Origin: Limosilactobacillus difficilis
Lineage (GTDB): Bacteria > Bacillota > Bacilli > Lactobacillales > Lactobacillaceae
Length of the DNA: 64,000 nt
Assembly (NCBI RefSeq): GCF_947387495.1
Contig: NZ_CANDNU010000002.1
Span: forward strand, 18,793 to 82,792
Direction: 5' to 3'
Made by a program: the position numbers and the translations under genes. Under the pieces are notes generated by a model that was not told the origin of the DNA, did not search any database, and worked only from the letters and a program-made list of their open reading frames with translations. Below are positions 28,163 to 36,938 of the stretch, piece after piece (position 1 is the stretch's first letter; each line of letters begins with the position of its first letter).

Positions 28163-30487
28163 TTGGCAAACGATAAAGCAGAACTAATTCGCGAGCAGAA
28201 ACGTGTCGATATTGTTTTAAAGACGATCAAGAAGCGAATCGAAAAGACCGAGCAGATGCTGGCTGATGCCCATCAGGAAACCCGGGCTGTCGAGAAGAAC
28301 TACGGTGAAAACGCCTCAATCAACCGCTACGAAGTCGACGACATTGCCGAATCACGGGCAATGATTGAACAGCAACGCCGGCTGGTCAACCAGGCGGTCG
28401 AAAATGAAACAATTCTCAAACGGCAGCTAAAGACCCTTAAGCAGCTACAGGCTTCGCCATACTTCGGCCGGATCGATATCCAAGATCCCGGTGAAGATGA
28501 AGCAGAATCTCTTTACATCGGCACTGCCTCCTTGATGAACGAGGACGAAACCGACTTTTTGATCTATGACTGGCGGGCTCCTATCTCGGCCGTTTATTAC
28601 AACGGCACCCTCGGCCCGTGCTCTTACCAAACCCCTTCTGGTCAGCGCCAAACCACCCTCGTCAAGAAACGCCAATTCACCATCCAGCACGGCAAAATTA
28701 CCCATATGTTCGACACCAATGAACTGGTCGGCGACGAAATGCTCCAACAGGCCCTGAGTGAACACGATGATCGGCAGATGCACAACATCGTCGCAACCAT
28801 CCAGCACGAGCAAAACGACATCATTCGCGATACCAAGAGTGACCTCCTGCTCGTTCAAGGGGTTGCGGGTTCGGGAAAAACATCAGCTATCCTGCAGCGG
28901 ATCGCCTACCTCCTCTATCACTCACGTGAATCACTCAACGCCGATCAAATCGTTCTCTTCAGCCCCAACCTGCTCTTTTCGCGCTACATTGCGGATGTTC
29001 TACCGAGCCTGGGCGAACGCAACATGCGGCAAGTAACCCTCGCCGGCTTCTTGAGCAAACGGTTCGAAGGCTTGACGGTTGAATCACTCTTCGACCGTTA
29101 TGAAAAACGCCGCACCAGCCACGCCGAGCACCCGGTTGCCGACTGGCTGGAACAACCGGCAATGATGAAGGCCGTCCGTGATTACCTGCAAGAACTGCAC
29201 GCTGGCCAGCACCAACTCTGCTTCACTGCACTCAATTTCAACGGCAGTGAATTCTTCTCGGCCCAGCACATCAAAGACATCTTTGCTCAACAGCCAACGG
29301 CGATGAGCATTGTCAATCGCCTAGTTCGCACCAAGAACGTCTTAATCCGGGAACTTCAGCACCGGGTAACCGTCGAAGCCCGCAGCAAATGGATCGCTGC
29401 TGAAATGGATGATCTGACCACTCTCCAACTCCACCGCTTGTATGGCAAGCACAGCCCCCAAGATTTCGAGGACGAAAAAGCCGCCCAGCGCTACCTCGCC
29501 CGTCGCTATACCAAAAATCGTTTGCGGCCGGTTGCCGAGGCCATTTACAATAACTATTTTCTCGATATGTATGAACAGTATCACAACCTGCTCAGCCACA
29601 TCACCGTCCCCGCCAAGATCAGTCAACGCGAATGGACATCGATGATCCTCCAGTACAGCCAACAACTTGAATACCACCAGCTCGCTCTGATGCACGCTGC
29701 TCCCCTGCTCTACCTTCGGGACCTGATTACCGGAGGCGGCCAAAACCGGGCCCTCCAGTACGTCTTCATCGACGAGATGCAGGACTACTCACCAGCAATG
29801 CTGATCTATTTACACCATGCTTTCCCGATGGCTCGCTTTACGATTCTCGGTGACAGTGAACAGGCCCTCTTCAATCCCCTGGAACTGCCGGAAACTCTGC
29901 TCCAAAATCTTGGCAACGCACTGGGAGCCGAACACTCCAATCTAATCGTTTTGCGGCGGGCCTACCGCTCCACAACAGAGATCACCGACTTTGCCAAAGC
30001 CCTGCTTCCGGACGGGCAGCGCGTGATTTCCTTTACCCGCCACGGCACCAAACCACGACTGCTGACTAGTGACGGTGACCAGCAGAGCCGTGCGCTCTTG
30101 GCAAACGAGGTTCGGCGCCTGGCTAACGGCCAACAAACCGTCGCCGTCCTGACCATTGATGACAAACAAGCCCACACCATCACCCGTCTGCTTCACCAAG
30201 CTGGCATTGATGCCAAGAGACTCTCCACTCAGGACAGCGAACTGCCATCTGAAGTCGCCGTTCTCCCCATCTACCTCGCCAAGGGGCTGGAATTCGATGC
30301 GGTGCTGATTCCGGATGTCTCCGCAACCGCGATGCCAGACCAGAGCTTCACCGGGATTCTTTACACGATGGCTAGTCGGGCCATGCACGAACTGACGATG
30401 ATCAGCAACGGCCCCGTAACACCGTTGATTAACGATGCCGTCTGTCAACATCTCAAGATTGAAGCCCAGATTAGCCCGCGGGACTGA
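28163..30487 (+). CDS. helD: HelD-like UvrD-family helicase, RNA polymerase recycling factor
   Basis: About 774 residues starting at TTG 28163, 7 bases after GGGAGGG; the open frame runs further up without an SD. An N-terminal coiled coil (residues ~1-85, KAELIREQKRVDIVLKTIKK) reaches into the polymerase channel in characterised HelD proteins. Walker A is LVQGVAGSGKTSAIL, Walker B VFIDEMQDYSPAML, and motifs near VLRRAYRS and TMASRAMHELTM complete the UvrD-like ATPase. HelD uses ATP to strip RNA polymerase from stalled complexes and can protect it from rifamycins in some species. Confidence 0.9.
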   Translation: MANDKAELIREQKRVDIVLKTIKKRIEKTEQMLADAHQETRAVEKNYGENASINRYEVDDIAESRAMIEQQRRLVNQAVENETILKRQLKTLKQLQASPYFGRIDIQDPGEDEAESLYIGTASLMNEDETDFLIYDWRAPISAVYYNGTLGPCSYQTPSGQRQTTLVKKRQFTIQHGKITHMFDTNELVGDEMLQQALSEHDDRQMHNIVATIQHEQNDIIRDTKSDLLLVQGVAGSGKTSAILQRIAYLLYHSRESLNADQIVLFSPNLLFSRYIADVLPSLGERNMRQVTLAGFLSKRFEGLTVESLFDRYEKRRTSHAEHPVADWLEQPAMMKAVRDYLQELHAGQHQLCFTALNFNGSEFFSAQHIKDIFAQQPTAMSIVNRLVRTKNVLIRELQHRVTVEARSKWIAAEMDDLTTLQLHRLYGKHSPQDFEDEKAAQRYLARRYTKNRLRPVAEAIYNNYFLDMYEQYHNLLSHITVPAKISQREWTSMILQYSQQLEYHQLALMHAAPLLYLRDLITGGGQNRALQYVFIDEMQDYSPAMLIYLHHAFPMARFTILGDSEQALFNPLELPETLLQNLGNALGAEHSNLIVLRRAYRSTTEITDFAKALLPDGQRVISFTRHGTKPRLLTSDGDQQSRALLANEVRRLANGQQTVAVLTIDDKQAHTITRLLHQAGIDAKRLSTQDSELPSEVAVLPIYLAKGLEFDAVLIPDVSATAMPDQSFTGILYTMASRAMHELTMISNGPVTPLINDAVCQHLKIEAQISPRD

Positions 30488-30547
30488 GGACGAGCCGCGA
30501 CAGTGCCCCCTATTCTTACGATTTTTTAATTAATTTCTAATAATATA

Positions 30548-30576
30548 TTGTCAAACAATGGCGGGCCGCGTATGAT
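30548..30576 (+). promoter_or_regulatory. Promoter of the aromatic-leader operon
   Basis: TTGTCA (30548-30553) and TATGAT (30571-30576) have a 17-base spacer. Transcription would start near 30583, just ahead of the leader-peptide SD. Confidence 0.7.
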
Positions 30577-30596
30577 GTTGGTAGAAGGTGAAATTA

Positions 30597-30659
30597 ATGA
30601 ACACGAATGATAATCAATTGAATTTATTTTATTGGTGGCTGACGACAATGATCCGTTAG
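30597..30659 (+). CDS. Leader peptide MNTNDNQLNLFYWWLTTMIR
   Basis: A 20-codon ORF with ATG 30597, an SD (GAAGGTG, 30584-30590) 6 bases upstream and TAG 30657-30659. Residues 11-14 are Phe-Tyr-Trp-Trp, one run covering all three aromatic amino acids, directly in the 5' arm of the leader stem. Such clustering is expected of a ribosome-stalling control peptide and not by chance. It precedes an intrinsic terminator and an aminotransferase gene, so starvation for charged aromatic tRNAs would be expected to stall the ribosome there and allow readthrough. Confidence 0.78.
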   Translation: MNTNDNQLNLFYWWLTTMIR

Positions 30660-30725
30660 TCGCCTTTCGTGTGGTTGCCGGATAGTCCATCCGGGAGCAT
30701 TTCACCACCAAAATTGCAATCCACC

Positions 30726-30761
30726 CGGGTGCTGACGATTAACTCAGTGACCCGTTTTTTT
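30726..30761 (+). terminator. Attenuator terminator before aminotransferase
   Basis: CGGGTGCTGA pairs with TCAGTGACCCG (one bulged G) around CGATTAAC, followed by seven T (30755-30761), 33 bases before the ATG. Confidence 0.88.
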
Positions 30762-30794
30762 GTTAGCCCTTATTTGAGAAAGGAAGTCCTTTTT

Positions 30795-31979
30795 ATGCCA
30801 AAAGCTAAGCCTTCAGTTGCTGCCCGCTTCAACCAAAATATTAAAACTGTCCAACCGACCGGCATTCGTGAATTTGATGCCCAGTGCAGCGCCATCCCCG
30901 ACATCATCAAATTAACGATTGGTGAACCCGACTTCAACGTCCCGGATGCCATGAAACAAGCGGCCATCGACGCGATCAACAACAATGATTCTCATTACGC
31001 TCCTGCCGTCGGTTCCGAAAAGATGCGGCTGGCCGCTAGTCATTTCCTGAAGGACCGTTACGGCTTGGACTACGATCCGGACAGTGAAATTGCCATCACA
31101 ATCGGCGCTTCCGAAGGTATTTTTACCGCACTCGGCGGTTACACCAACCCCGGCGATGTCGTCTTGATCCCAACACCAACTTTCCCAATGTACATGGCTA
31201 TCACCCAGTTCTTCGGCGGCCAGGCGGTGGAACTGGACACCAGTGCTGACGACTTTATTCTGACACCGGCCAAATTGCAGGCTGCCCTGGACCAGTATGG
31301 TGACCGCGTCAAGGCTCTGGTCCTCAACTACCCATCCAACCCGACCGGGGTCAGCTATTCTGCTGAACAAATCAAAGCCCTGGCTGATGTCTTGAAGGGA
31401 ACCGACGTCCTTGTCATTGCCGACGAAATCTACTCTGAACTGGTTTATGACGGCAAGCACACCTCCATCGCCAAATACATCCCTGAACAAACAATCGTCT
31501 TGAACGGGGTTTCCAAGTCCAGTGCCATGACCGGTTACCGAATCGGTGTGCTGGCTGGTCCAGCCCAACTGGTCAAGCCGGTCTTCCTTGCCCACAGTCT
31601 CGACGTCACCGCAGCTGCCGACCCGTCGATGGCTGCTGCGGCTGCCGGAATGGACACTCCGGCCGGACGCGAGGCCACTGCCAAGATGCGCGATGAATAC
31701 AAGCGCCGCCGCGATTTCCTCGCCCCGGCCCTCCAGAAATTGGGCTTCGGCCTCACCAAGCCGGTCGGTGCCTTCTACATTTTCGCCAAAATCCCGGCAA
31801 ACCAAAACCAAGACGACGTCGCTTTTGCAACTGCCCTGGCAAAGGAAGCACACGTAGCCACGACGCCAGGTTCCTTCTTCGGTGCCGGCGGCAAGGGCTA
31901 CCTGCGGATTAGCTACGCCGCTAGCATGGCGAACATCAAAGAAAGCGTTCAGCGGATCACAGCCTTTTTGCAAAAATAA
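30795..31979 (+). CDS. Class I/II aminotransferase, probably aromatic
   Basis: The 394-residue PLP enzyme is of the fold-type I, PatA/AraT-like group: TIGEPDFNVPDAMK at the N-terminus, NYPSNPTGVSYS, DEIYSELVYDG, the PLP lysine in LNGVSKSSAMTGYRIG, and the substrate arginine in YLRISYAAS. Sequence alone does not separate aromatic from N-acetyl-diaminopimelate aminotransferases; the upstream Phe-Tyr-Trp-Trp leader peptide argues for aromatic substrates. ATG 30795 has AAGGA upstream. It is followed after 12 bases by a D-2-hydroxyacid dehydrogenase, so amino acid to 2-oxoacid to D-hydroxyacid (phenyllactate-type) conversion is a plausible joint role. Confidence 0.88.
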   Translation: MPKAKPSVAARFNQNIKTVQPTGIREFDAQCSAIPDIIKLTIGEPDFNVPDAMKQAAIDAINNNDSHYAPAVGSEKMRLAASHFLKDRYGLDYDPDSEIAITIGASEGIFTALGGYTNPGDVVLIPTPTFPMYMAITQFFGGQAVELDTSADDFILTPAKLQAALDQYGDRVKALVLNYPSNPTGVSYSAEQIKALADVLKGTDVLVIADEIYSELVYDGKHTSIAKYIPEQTIVLNGVSKSSAMTGYRIGVLAGPAQLVKPVFLAHSLDVTAAADPSMAAAAAGMDTPAGREATAKMRDEYKRRRDFLAPALQKLGFGLTKPVGAFYIFAKIPANQNQDDVAFATALAKEAHVATTPGSFFGAGGKGYLRISYAASMANIKESVQRITAFLQK

Positions 31980-31991
31980 GGAGAAATCATC

Positions 31992-32984
31992 ATGACAAGC
32001 ATTTTAATGACCAGTGTTCGTGATGATGAACAAGCCGCGATTCAAGACTACGCTGCCAAGCATCACATCACGATCCAGACAACCCCCAAATTAATTAACG
32101 ATGCTCTCGATCTCGTTCCCGGCAACGACGGGGTCATCATTCAACAACGGGGCGCCGTCAGTGAGGACGTTTACGGTGTCTTAGAAGCCAACGGGATCAA
32201 ACAGTTGACGACGCGAACCGCAGGGGTCGACACCATTGACCTTCATCTTGCTCACCAGCACAGCCTCGTGGTGACCAACGTTCCCGCTTATTCTCCACGG
32301 AGCGTGGCTGAATTTGCTCTGATGCAGATCTTCCGAATGCTGCGCCATACTTACGCTTTTGACCACCAAGTAGCCGCCAATGACTTCAGCTGGCACGGCT
32401 TGCAATCCAAAGAAATTCACTCGGCAACGATTGGCATCATCGGTGTGGGCCGCATCGGTGGCACCCTCGCCAAGCTCCTGCACGCTCTCAACGCAACCGT
32501 CCTGGGGTATGATACAAAACCGCGGACTGATCTCGACGGGATTGTCCGTTTCGTATCAAAAAAGGAGCTCCTGCAGCAGTCTGACGTCGTAACGCTCCAC
32601 GTCAACCTCAACCCGACCGCCGAAGGGCTGATCGCTGCTGAAGACTTCAAACTGATGAAGCCGACAGCCGCACTGGTTAACGCCAGCCGGGGGCCTGTTG
32701 TTGTGACTAAGGACCTCGTCACCGCCCTTCAAACCCATCAGATTCAGGCAGCCGCTCTCGATACGGTTGAGGGCGAAGCCGCGATCTTTGCCCAGGATCA
32801 CTCCCAAACCGGCATCGCCAAGCAGCTGCCGCTAGTCGATGAGCTCAATAAGATGGACAATGTCATCCTGACACCCCACATTGCTTTCTACACCAACGTA
32901 GCCGTCCAAAACATGGTCGACATCGCCCTCGACGATGTTTTAAGTATCATCAACGGACAAGCGCCACAAAACGAAGTTCGGTAA
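31992..32984 (+). CDS. D-2-hydroxyacid dehydrogenase (D-LDH family)
   Basis: The 330-residue NAD-dependent enzyme has the Rossmann motif GIIGVGRIGGTLAKLL and the catalytic triad of the family: Arg in VNASRGPVV, Glu in LDTVEGEAA and His in ILTPHIAFYTN. It reduces 2-oxoacids to D-2-hydroxyacids. Position behind the aminotransferase and its aromatic leader suggests phenylpyruvate or indolepyruvate rather than pyruvate as substrate; this is inference. A strong terminator follows. Confidence 0.92.
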   Translation: MTSILMTSVRDDEQAAIQDYAAKHHITIQTTPKLINDALDLVPGNDGVIIQQRGAVSEDVYGVLEANGIKQLTTRTAGVDTIDLHLAHQHSLVVTNVPAYSPRSVAEFALMQIFRMLRHTYAFDHQVAANDFSWHGLQSKEIHSATIGIIGVGRIGGTLAKLLHALNATVLGYDTKPRTDLDGIVRFVSKKELLQQSDVVTLHVNLNPTAEGLIAAEDFKLMKPTAALVNASRGPVVVTKDLVTALQTHQIQAAALDTVEGEAAIFAQDHSQTGIAKQLPLVDELNKMDNVILTPHIAFYTNVAVQNMVDIALDDVLSIINGQAPQNEVR

Positions 32985-32996
32985 ACAAACCTCCGC

Positions 32997-33043
32997 CAAA
33001 AAGGAACGGGTCCGGCAGTTCATCACTGTCGGGCCCGTTTTGG
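32997..33043 (+). terminator. Terminator of aminotransferase-dehydrogenase operon
   Basis: CCAAAA...AACGGG-CCGGCAGT pairs with ACTGTCGG-CCCGTTTTGG around TCATC, one of the longest stems in the window. Confidence 0.9.
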
Positions 33044-33085
33044 CGATTCACAGGAAATTTCTTTCCATTTTTTCTGCAAACTCAA

Positions 33086-33159
33086 AGCCATCTAGCGGGC
33101 TTGAACCGCCGACCTCATCCTTACCATGGATGTGCTCTACCTAACTGAGCTAAGATGGC
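33086..33159 (-). tRNA. tRNA-Thr (anticodon GGU)
   Basis: On the minus strand a 74-base cloverleaf can be drawn. The acceptor arms are GCCATCT and AGATGGC, the D-loop has TTAGCTCAGTTAGGTAGAGC, and the anticodon stem CATCC/GGATG holds the loop ATGGTAA with anticodon GGT. The T-arm is GGCGGTTCAAGCCCGC. The CCA is not encoded. It stands alone. Confidence 0.95.
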
Positions 33160-33206
33160 AAGTATATTTTATTACTAGTCATCCCCAGAAGTCTACTATC
33201 TTTTGG

Positions 33207-33296
33207 TAATAAAAAAACCGGCCCCCGACTTACCGCAATAAGCCAAGAACCGGTTTTCTAGCCAATAGTAACAAGCTACTCGTTCGCAGTTGTTAC
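33207..33296 (-). ncRNA. Candidate small RNA next to tRNA-Thr
   Basis: TTGCAA (33325-33330) and TAAAAT (33303-33308), minus strand, 16 bases apart, predict a start at ~33296. The RNA would open with the hairpin GTAACAA/TTGTTAC (33268-33296) and end with a long hairpin (AAAACCGG/CCGGTTTT, 33214-33257) plus seven U. The inner stem of the terminator pairs only as minus-strand RNA, through many G-U pairs, which supports the strand. About 90 bases; no ORF. Confidence 0.5.
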
Positions 33297-33356
33297 ATTA
33301 TCATTTTATCTGATTTAAAATAACTTGCAAGATATTTTACATCAATTTTTATCCAA

Positions 33357-33494
33357 CAAGAAAAGGGCTACGACTGGGAAAATCGCAACCCTTCAGAATG
33401 GTGCTATTGCATACCCACCCACTGGGGGACGGATGGGCATGCATTCGCCATCTTTAATTCGAACTCCCCTAGCGTGCCTAACGGCATCTCAATT
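33357..33494 (-). ncRNA. Candidate structured small RNA
   Basis: TGTTATAAT (33501-33509, extended -10, minus strand) predicts a start near 33494. A 13-pair hairpin at 33408-33443 (TGCATGCCCATCC with GGGTGGGTATGCA) and a terminator at 33363-33393 (AAGGGTTGCGA with TCGTAGCCCTT, then TTTTCTT) both pair completely only as minus-strand RNA, where A-C mismatches of the other strand become G-U. A 27-codon ORF (33404-33487, ending MANACPSVPQWVGMQ) overlaps the first hairpin but has no good SD. Confidence 0.5.
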
Positions 33495-33647
33495 AACAAT
33501 ATTATAACACAGCTACTATCATTTAAAAAGAGATAAACCAGACTATTTAAGCACTGAGCCATCACCAAACCAAGCTCAACACTTACCGATCCTCCCTTCG
33601 AACGGCTGACAACCAGAAGTTGCGAACATCGAGCGATTATCATCCAA

Positions 33648-33787
33648 TAAAAAAGGGCCCGTCCAGAATTACTACACGGGTCCTAGGGAAAAAGTTAACA
33701 GGCAATTTTGCTATTGGGGGGACAAAACTCTAACTGCTAACTTTGATCATAACAGCTCATAAGAAGCTGCTACTAATCATTCCTACA
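33648..33787 (-). other. Possible third small transcription unit
   Basis: TGTGCTAAGAT (-10 at 33794-33799) on the minus strand, a small hairpin CAGCT/AGCTG (33753-33769) and a terminator-like hairpin at 33655-33683 with six U. The terminator stem has an A-C mismatch on this strand, so support is weaker than for the two units downstream. Confidence 0.3.
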
Positions 33788-33916
33788 ATTTTTATCTTAG
33801 CACACATTAAGCTAAAGATAAATGTTTTTTCGCGATTTGTTTCTGATTTCTTAAAAGTTATTTTGTAATATTAAAGTATCTAATAAAGCATCTTTCGCTT
33901 ACTTAGAGCAAAAAAA

Positions 33917-33949
33917 GGACGGGCAAAATTGATTTTGTCCGTTCTTTTT
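33917..33949. terminator. Bidirectional terminator downstream of LPXTG gene
   Basis: GGACGGGCAAAA and TTTTGTCCGTTC pair around TTGA, with seven A on one side and five T on the other. It would stop minus-strand transcription from the LPXTG gene. Confidence 0.75.
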
Positions 33950-34017
33950 AGTTAGATAAATCCATTCAATCAAGCATCTCTAAACAGCGATTTATTAATC
34001 AAATGATTATTGAATCC

Positions 34018-36696
34018 TTAGTTGTGCCGCCGTTTGCTGGTTCCCAGCATCATTGCCAGTCCAGTCATTGCCAAGCCTGCAAGGCCCAACACAGCTGCCT
34101 GATCATTGCCTGTCTGCGGCAGTTTTTGTGTCTGGCTGTTAGATTGAGCTGTGCCCTGTACTGGCGCTACCGTAGTCTTCGTCATTGCTGTCTGCGTTGA
34201 CGTTGCGCTCGGAACATTATCTTGTTGCAGCTGTGTTTGTTTGCCCTGGTCGCTTGGTTTGTTTGGTGTCGTTGGTGTTGTCTTGCCGCCATTATCGCTC
34301 GGTTGATTTGGCTGCGTCTTGCCGCCGTTATCACTCGGCTTGTTCGGTTCAACCGCATCAGCCACGTAGTAGACATCGACCGTCGAACTGGCCGTATCAG
34401 CCGTGACGTTGTTTTCTGCTGCCACTTCAGTAACGGTCTGCCCGTTCAGGGTTGCATGATAGCCGTTCAGTACTGGGATTGTGTAGGCAGCAAAACCATC
34501 GTTGCCGTCAGTCGTCCAGTTACCATAAGTCGTCTGCCCATTGGTCGTCGTATTAGTCCGGTTAAAGTGAACCGTCTGAATCGTCGGTACAACTCCGCCA
34601 TCTGGTTCATGGAGATTAATCGTCCGGGTGACGGCACGGGTTTCCGTCGTTTCTGTCGTGTCGCTTGGCTTATTAGCATCAGCCGTGTAGTAAACATCAA
34701 CCGTCACATTGTTGCTGTTGTGGTTGACCGTCAGGAAAGGAACTTCAGTAACGGTTTGGCCATCGATGGTGGCATGGTAACCACTGATTGTTGGAATCTC
34801 GTAAGCCGTCAGCGTCTGGTTGCCCGATGGGGTCCAGTTGTCGTAGACAGTACTGTCAATTCGGGAAACAGTATGACTGAATGCCGCATTCTGGCTTTGC
34901 CGCGTGGTCGTCCCGTCTGGGTTGTGGAAAACGATTGTCCGGGTGACGTTCTTTGTTTCAGAAGAAATCACATCAAATTTAGGAACCACGTGAACCACAG
35001 AGTCCACTGAAACTGTTTCGCCATCAGCTAGTTTCAGGTTCAGGGTAATTGGGTAGTCGCCTTCAGTGTTCACGTCAACCCTGCCTGTGTAGCTCAAGTC
35101 ACTCTCTTTGGCAGCTACTTCACGAGCCCCGTTCAATTGCTTAACCAGGGCAACGTTATCCAAGAAGTTCCACTTTTGACCAATGCCAGTGCCACTAGTC
35201 CGGTTGCCGATCTTGGTAACCCGGCCGCCGTATTCAACTGTTACTTCCTGGCCGGCCAAAAGACGGTGAACTTCAAGGTACATGGCCGGTGAAATCTTGA
35301 TGCCAGCTTGTTGACCCTGGTGGAAGATCTGCAGATTAGAATTTACAGCTACCTTGCCGCCAAAATTATTGTAGGAGTAAAAATCCATAACCCCACTATT
35401 ATCGGCTTTCAGGTTAAAGCTGTAGCCGTACTTGGACATCACCTTTTGCATTGCTGGCAGATCAATGTAGTACACTGACCCGGTCCACATCTCAGGATCG
35501 CTGGTATGGTCAGTCGTCTTTGCCAGGGCGTGCATCTGGTTGTTGTCCATCCGGGCCGGGTGGTAGTTGAGATAGCTAACGTTATTATTGCTGATCTTCA
35601 TCGTGTCGGCATCGCTGCTGTTCTTAAGCATTTGGTAAATCGAAATCGGCAAGGTGGAGTAAGTGCCATTGGCGTTCCGGTAAGTGAGCAGGAAGTATTC
35701 GCCAAGGTGATCATTTAGGTTATAGGCTGGTGCGCCCACCCGCAACTGCAAGTCAGTGGAGTGGACAAAGTGTGCGCTGACCAGGAATAGGCTCTCCCCG
35801 ACGTGGAAACGGTTGGCCCAGTAGTTATTCGTCCCGTAGACAATGCTGCCGTTCAGCTTACTCTCATCGATCTTCAGCGGAATGACAACGTTCATACTCT
35901 AGCCCGCCGCCAGATCAGCATCAACTTTGACATAGATCACCTTTGACCAGTCAAAATCATTCGGCAGTTGGTTAATGTTCTTGTAGACCCCATTGCCCAG
36001 CGAATAGGAAATCATAACGTTAGTGCCGCCATTAACCGTCAGACCCTTGCGAGGATCAAAGCGGGAACTATCGAGGGTGATGTCCTTATAAACTTCTGAC
36101 ATCGATTCGTGGTTCCGTTCCAGTGGCAGGAAGTAAACAGCATCCACATGCTTCGTTTCATTAGAATTGTTGACGATTACACCATGGGCATCCATCGTGC
36201 TACTTTTCGCCGGGTTGACAATCGCCTGTTCAGTTTGTCCAGAATTGTTGGTGCCGCTAAAAGGCGTCCGAACTGATGAATCAGGAGTCGAAACATAAGC
36301 GCCATGGGCAATTCCTTCATCGGTAACTGTCGGGGTTGTCGACTGGTTATCGTAGGCCGGATTGCTGATAATTGCCGGTGCAGCTTGGCTCGCTTGAGCT
36401 TGTTTCGAAGTCCCAGCGTTGTTGCCGGTCGTGGCTGGTTTAATCGTTTGATTATTATTTGTGCTTTGTGTCGTGGCTGTATTGGCAGCATTATTATTGC
36501 TAGTAGTATTCTCACTAGTATTAGTTGCTACTACTGGTTTAGCGGCCACCGGAATCGTGGTCGAATTGCTATCAGCGTGAGCTGTATTATCAGCATTGGC
36601 AAGACCAATCATGGTCAGACCAATCATCACGGACGCAGCCCCAACACCCAGCTTGCGCAATTTTTGATTAGATAATTGTTTGCTGTTCTGCATCAT
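34018..36696 (-). pseudogene. LPXTG surface adhesin with in-frame TAG
   Basis: Two same-frame ORFs (36696-35899 and 35895-34018) are separated only by TAG AGT before an ATG, so one 892-codon gene is interrupted by a single amber codon at 35899-35901. The 5' part has a YSIRK-like signal (KLRKLGVGAASVMIGLTMIG) and an Asn/Thr linker. The 3' part has a ~300-residue beta-rich domain, two mucin-binding B2-like repeats (VTRTIVFHNPDG... and VTRTINLHEPDG..., each ~95 residues and ending in a VDVYY strand), a Pro/Ser/Gly spacer and LPQTG-membrane helix-KRRHN. As it stands, the product is a secreted fragment without wall anchor. CAG to TAG is a likely origin. Confidence 0.85.
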
Positions 36697-36938
36697 GATT
36701 AATTACTCTTCCATAAATTCTATGATATCTACTTTTTGGCTTTATCTATATAATGATAACTTTCCTTACATTTCTAATCATAACACTTTTTAGACCACTT
36801 TCAACCCTATCTCCATACCACCATCGCCCAGTTAATCTACGATAGTTCACCACTTGTTTTCTCAATCATGCTTGCCTTCTAGTCCGCTTTAAGCCCTATA
36901 CTGGTCTCAGCAATCAAATATTAGGAGGACTGCTTTCA

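Larger units (their letters stand above)
30583..30761 (+). promoter_or_regulatory. Leader-peptide attenuator RNA
   Basis: The ~210-base leader between promoter and aminotransferase ATG holds the leader ORF, competing stems and a terminator. Arm 1 (TTGGTGG, 30632-30638), which contains the two Trp codons, pairs with arm 2 (CCACCAA, 30705-30711). A strong hairpin CCGGAT/ATCCGG lies between them. The terminator 5' arm GGGTGCTGACGA (30727-30738) nearly repeats GGTGGCTGACGA of arm 1 (30634-30645), so arm 2 can pair with either, the logic of trp-type 1:2 / 2:3 / 3:4 attenuation. The antiterminator pairing is short (CACC with GGTG) and needs folding. No T-box GGTGGNACCGCG motif is present. Confidence 0.75.
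33160..34017. other. Gene-free A/T-rich interval with small transcription units
   Basis: No ORF here has a convincing SD, composition or family signature. The stretch instead holds several hairpins with T runs on the minus strand (33214-33257, 33363-33393, 33655-33683, 33917-33944), each with a promoter-like element upstream on the same strand. At least two look like discrete small RNAs and are listed separately. Confidence 0.6.

Noticed and set aside
19082-29036. Many long ORFs opposite metG, mvaA, helD and similar genes
   Set aside because: They are shadows of GC-rich coding sequence: no SD, no family motifs and complete overlap with well supported genes.
30583-30761. T-box riboswitch before the aminotransferase operon
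   Set aside because: No AGGGTGGNACCGCG antiterminator motif or specifier-loop layout; the leader instead encodes a peptide with its own SD and aromatic codons.
33086-33300. CRISPR or phage attachment site beside the tRNA
   Set aside because: No repeat-spacer pattern, integrase or duplicated tRNA 3' end in the window.
33325-33507. 60-codon ORF on the plus strand in the gene-free interval
   Set aside because: No SD, no recognisable protein pattern, and it runs through two hairpins that fold as minus-strand RNA.
33404-33643. 79-codon minus-strand ORF ending CPSVPQWVGMQ, possible small peptide or bacteriocin
   Set aside because: No SD near any ATG, no leader or double-glycine processing context, no transport or immunity genes; better explained by the structured RNA.
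35899-36696. Treating the two adhesin ORFs as separate genes
   Set aside because: They share one frame, are separated by one stop codon, and the second has neither SD nor signal peptide.
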